From: Candidatus Sumerlaeota bacterium
Lineage (GTDB): Bacteria; Sumerlaeota; Sumerlaeia; JADFCT01
Direction: 5' to 3'
DNA: 7,275 bases
Assembly (NCBI GenBank): GCA_017161665.1
Contig: JADFCT010000192.1
Coordinates: 1-7,275, forward strand
Below the pieces are notes generated by a model. It was not told the origin of the DNA and did no database searches. It worked only from the letters and a program-made list of their open reading frames with translations. Position numbers and translations under genes: made by a program. Shown piece after piece: positions 5,438 to 7,275 of this stretch. How positions within the stretch are numbered: position 1 is the stretch's first letter; each line of letters opens with the position of its first letter.

Positions 5438-7270
5438 TCAGAATAGTTTGCTCAGATACTTCGGGGCGTCATCGAAGGGCTTGACGGTTCCCGCGGCGAC
5501 TTCGTAAATCCGGCGGTGAGACTTCAGAGCGGCCCCGCAGATTTCGGGATAGGGGCGGTTGCAGACATCGAGGAAGCCGATCTGATAGTTTTCGCCGTCG
5601 AAGCGTCCGAGCGCGGATTGATCGTACAGCGTGAACCAGTGGGCGCCCACACAGGCGGGATGGGCGGCGGCATCCTCGACATAGCGGCGATAGGCCCGGC
5701 CCCGGTCGGCCTGCGTCGCCACGCGGCCAATGCCCGACGCCGGCAGGCCCGCATCCAGCGCGCCGAAATGATACTCGCCAATCATCACGGGCATCTGGAG
5801 CCGGGCGACAATCTTGTCGATGTTCTCCGCCGGAATGACTTCGGTGTAACTGTTCATACTGAAAACATCGAAGGCTTTCATGCCCTCGGTCGCCCAGGTG
5901 GGCGGGACGCCGGCATACCGGATGCCGAGGTTGAGGTGGTTGGGATCCGCCTGCCGACAGGCGCGTGCGAGGGTGGTGAAATACCGCTCGACCATGACGG
6001 CGCTGAAGGCCTCCAGATCGGCCCAGGCGCCTTTGCGGATAGGGTGTTTCCATGGCCCCTCCGCCACGTCGGCGAAGGTCGTTTTCACGTCCCAGGCCTT
6101 GGACAAGGCTGCATCGTCCGCATACTTCGTCTTCAATTCGTTGACCAGGGCCTGCCGGGTGGCGGAAGCCAATCCATTGAAGAGCATCCCCGTGGCCGGC
6201 AGTTCGGATGAAAAGCCCCAGGTCGGCTCGTTCATCATGAAGTAGCCGATGAGGGCGGGATCCTGAGCCGTCTCTTTGAGTTGCGCGGCATAGTCCTCGG
6301 CGTCTTTTGCGAACTGCGGATCAAAGACATCCGGAAAATCGCGATAGATGTTTTGGATGCGTTTGGCATTGAAACTCATGGGGCGGACATAGGGGAACCG
6401 CACGGCCCGGGCAATCTCCCATTCCGACCAGTTGGCGACGGTGTTGAAGCCGGTGGCCCGGAGCTGGGCCAGGGCGATTGCTTTCCAGTGATCGCGCCAT
6501 TGTTCGGGGCCAAAGACGCGGATGAAATTGGCGGCCAGATAGTTGATTTGATTCCCGTTGTAAATGGACTGGTAAGGGCCGTTTCGATCCGGCGCCCACT
6601 GGAGGGCCGATTCCAAGCCCTGGATATTGGCGTTGGTATCGACACGCACGCAATCCATGCCGGCGGACCAGAAGGCATAACCGTCCGGATCGACGAGCCA
6701 CCAACGCTTGCCATCGTGATGACGGGAGAAATAGCCGGTGGCCTGGAATGGTTTCTCCTTCCATCCGCCCCATTGGGACCAGGCGTCCGGCCATTTTTTC
6801 GTGGGCGCTTCCTGAGCCTGTCGCTGCAAGCGGGCTTTGAGCGCATCCACGTCCTTTGTCCGGCTGGGCCATTGCCGGATGCGACACTGGCCCATTTCAT
6901 CGACCAGGGGGCCACGGGGCAGGATCAGTTTGTCGAGGGGGGGCACGGCTTGCGACGTGGCGACCAGGGGCGTCATTTGCCAGCGGGCGACTTGTTCACT
7001 TTTTCGGGTCACGGTCAGGATCATGCGGTCCACCTGGTTAATGTCCACCCGTTCGCCCGATGAGGTGGGCTTGAGCCAGGCCCCGTCCCGCTCCAGGCGC
7101 CAGCGGTTCATATCCAGGAAACTCAGCGGCATTCTCATGCGGGCGGAGACCTGGGCCAGGAGGGCGAATTTCAGGGTGAAGGTTGGGCCTTCGTCTCCGG
7201 CTCGGAAACGCAGGTGAAACACGACGAGTTCATCACCATCCAGGAGAAAGTCGGCGGTCAGGGTTTTCAT
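5438..7270 (-). CDS. GH50-like (beta-agarase-type) glycoside hydrolase, clan GH-A
   Basis: Predicted retaining glycoside hydrolase acting on a galactan or similar polysaccharide; 610 residues from the ATG at 7270. Residues 1-115 look like a beta-rich N-terminal module of the kind that precedes GH50 barrels. Residues 120-205 carry family-like features: VDEMGQ (123-128), WSQWGGW (164-170), ATGYFS (177-182) and WWLVDPDGYAFWSAG (190-204). The (beta/alpha)8 barrel follows. The probable acid/base is E348 in MMNEPTW and the nucleophile E499 in IGEYHFGALD, followed by HWFTLYDQ (544-551) and GENYQIGFLDV (559-569), as in GH50 agarases. No signal peptide is visible, but only 5 bases lie upstream and the frame is still open there, so the start is provisional. 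The kinase gene begins 38 bp downstream. GH42 or another GH-A family is the main alternative. The fold and catalytic residues are well supported; the substrate (agarose, porphyran or other) is not. Confidence 0.85.
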   Translation of the reverse strand: MKTLTADFLLDGDELVVFHLRFRAGDEGPTFTLKFALLAQVSARMRMPLSFLDMNRWRLERDGAWLKPTSSGERVDINQVDRMILTVTRKSEQVARWQMTPLVATSQAVPPLDKLILPRGPLVDEMGQCRIRQWPSRTKDVDALKARLQRQAQEAPTKKWPDAWSQWGGWKEKPFQATGYFSRHHDGKRWWLVDPDGYAFWSAGMDCVRVDTNANIQGLESALQWAPDRNGPYQSIYNGNQINYLAANFIRVFGPEQWRDHWKAIALAQLRATGFNTVANWSEWEIARAVRFPYVRPMSFNAKRIQNIYRDFPDVFDPQFAKDAEDYAAQLKETAQDPALIGYFMMNEPTWGFSSELPATGMLFNGLASATRQALVNELKTKYADDAALSKAWDVKTTFADVAEGPWKHPIRKGAWADLEAFSAVMVERYFTTLARACRQADPNHLNLGIRYAGVPPTWATEGMKAFDVFSMNSYTEVIPAENIDKIVARLQMPVMIGEYHFGALDAGLPASGIGRVATQADRGRAYRRYVEDAAAHPACVGAHWFTLYDQSALGRFDGENYQIGFLDVCNRPYPEICGAALKSHRRIYEVAAGTVKPFDDAPKYLSKLF

Positions 7271-7275
7271 GTCAG

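Noticed and set aside
3801..5507. Plus-strand open frames opposite the kinase (279 and 265 codons)
   Set aside because: They are shadows of the PAS-HisKA-HATPase-REC gene and have no protein-like motifs of their own.
5516..7063. Plus-strand open frames opposite the hydrolase (231 and 260 codons)
   Set aside because: They are antisense to conserved catalytic-domain sequence and are best explained by the coding strand's third-position GC bias.

Overview
The window reads as part of a Gram-negative bacterial chromosome of moderately high GC. It holds four protein genes, all on the minus strand, so transcription runs from high to low coordinates. The gene types (a GH50-like agarase-type glycoside hydrolase, a sigma54-activating two-component system and a large methyl-accepting chemotaxis protein) suit a motile, polysaccharide-using, probably aquatic bacterium. 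Planctomycetota/Verrucomicrobiota-type or deltaproteobacterial-type lineages are plausible, but nothing here fixes the taxonomy. I see no rRNA, tRNA, CRISPR array, insertion sequence or other sign of a mobile element.

Layout in transcription order: (1) 7270-5438, GH-A clan hydrolase of the GH50 beta-agarase type, with both catalytic glutamates visible; its true N-terminus may lie beyond the window. (2) After 38 bp, 5399-3840, a soluble PAS-HisKA-HATPase-REC hybrid histidine kinase with a GTG start and a clear ribosome binding site. (3) Overlapping it by 8 bp, 3847-2432, an NtrC-type response regulator (REC, AAA+ with GAFTGA loop, Fis-type HTH). (4) After a 352-bp non-coding gap, 2079-1, the first 693 codons of a methyl-accepting chemotaxis protein that runs off the window's low-coordinate edge.

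The kinase and regulator are almost certainly translationally coupled partners, and the hydrolase is close enough to share their transcript. The gap before the chemoreceptor contains a good match to a sigma54 -24/-12 promoter (2182-2167). About 140 bp upstream of its expected start lies a perfect 11-bp inverted repeat, the distance expected for an enhancer site. My working model is that the kinase/regulator pair switches on the chemoreceptor, and possibly the hydrolase, through sigma54, so that movement and polysaccharide use are linked. This is inference.

The most unusual object is the chemoreceptor's sensor region. It is about 525 residues long and built from three clear tandem copies plus one degenerate copy of a helical module of roughly 123 residues. 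The middle copy is longer by exactly seven residues, one coiled-coil heptad.
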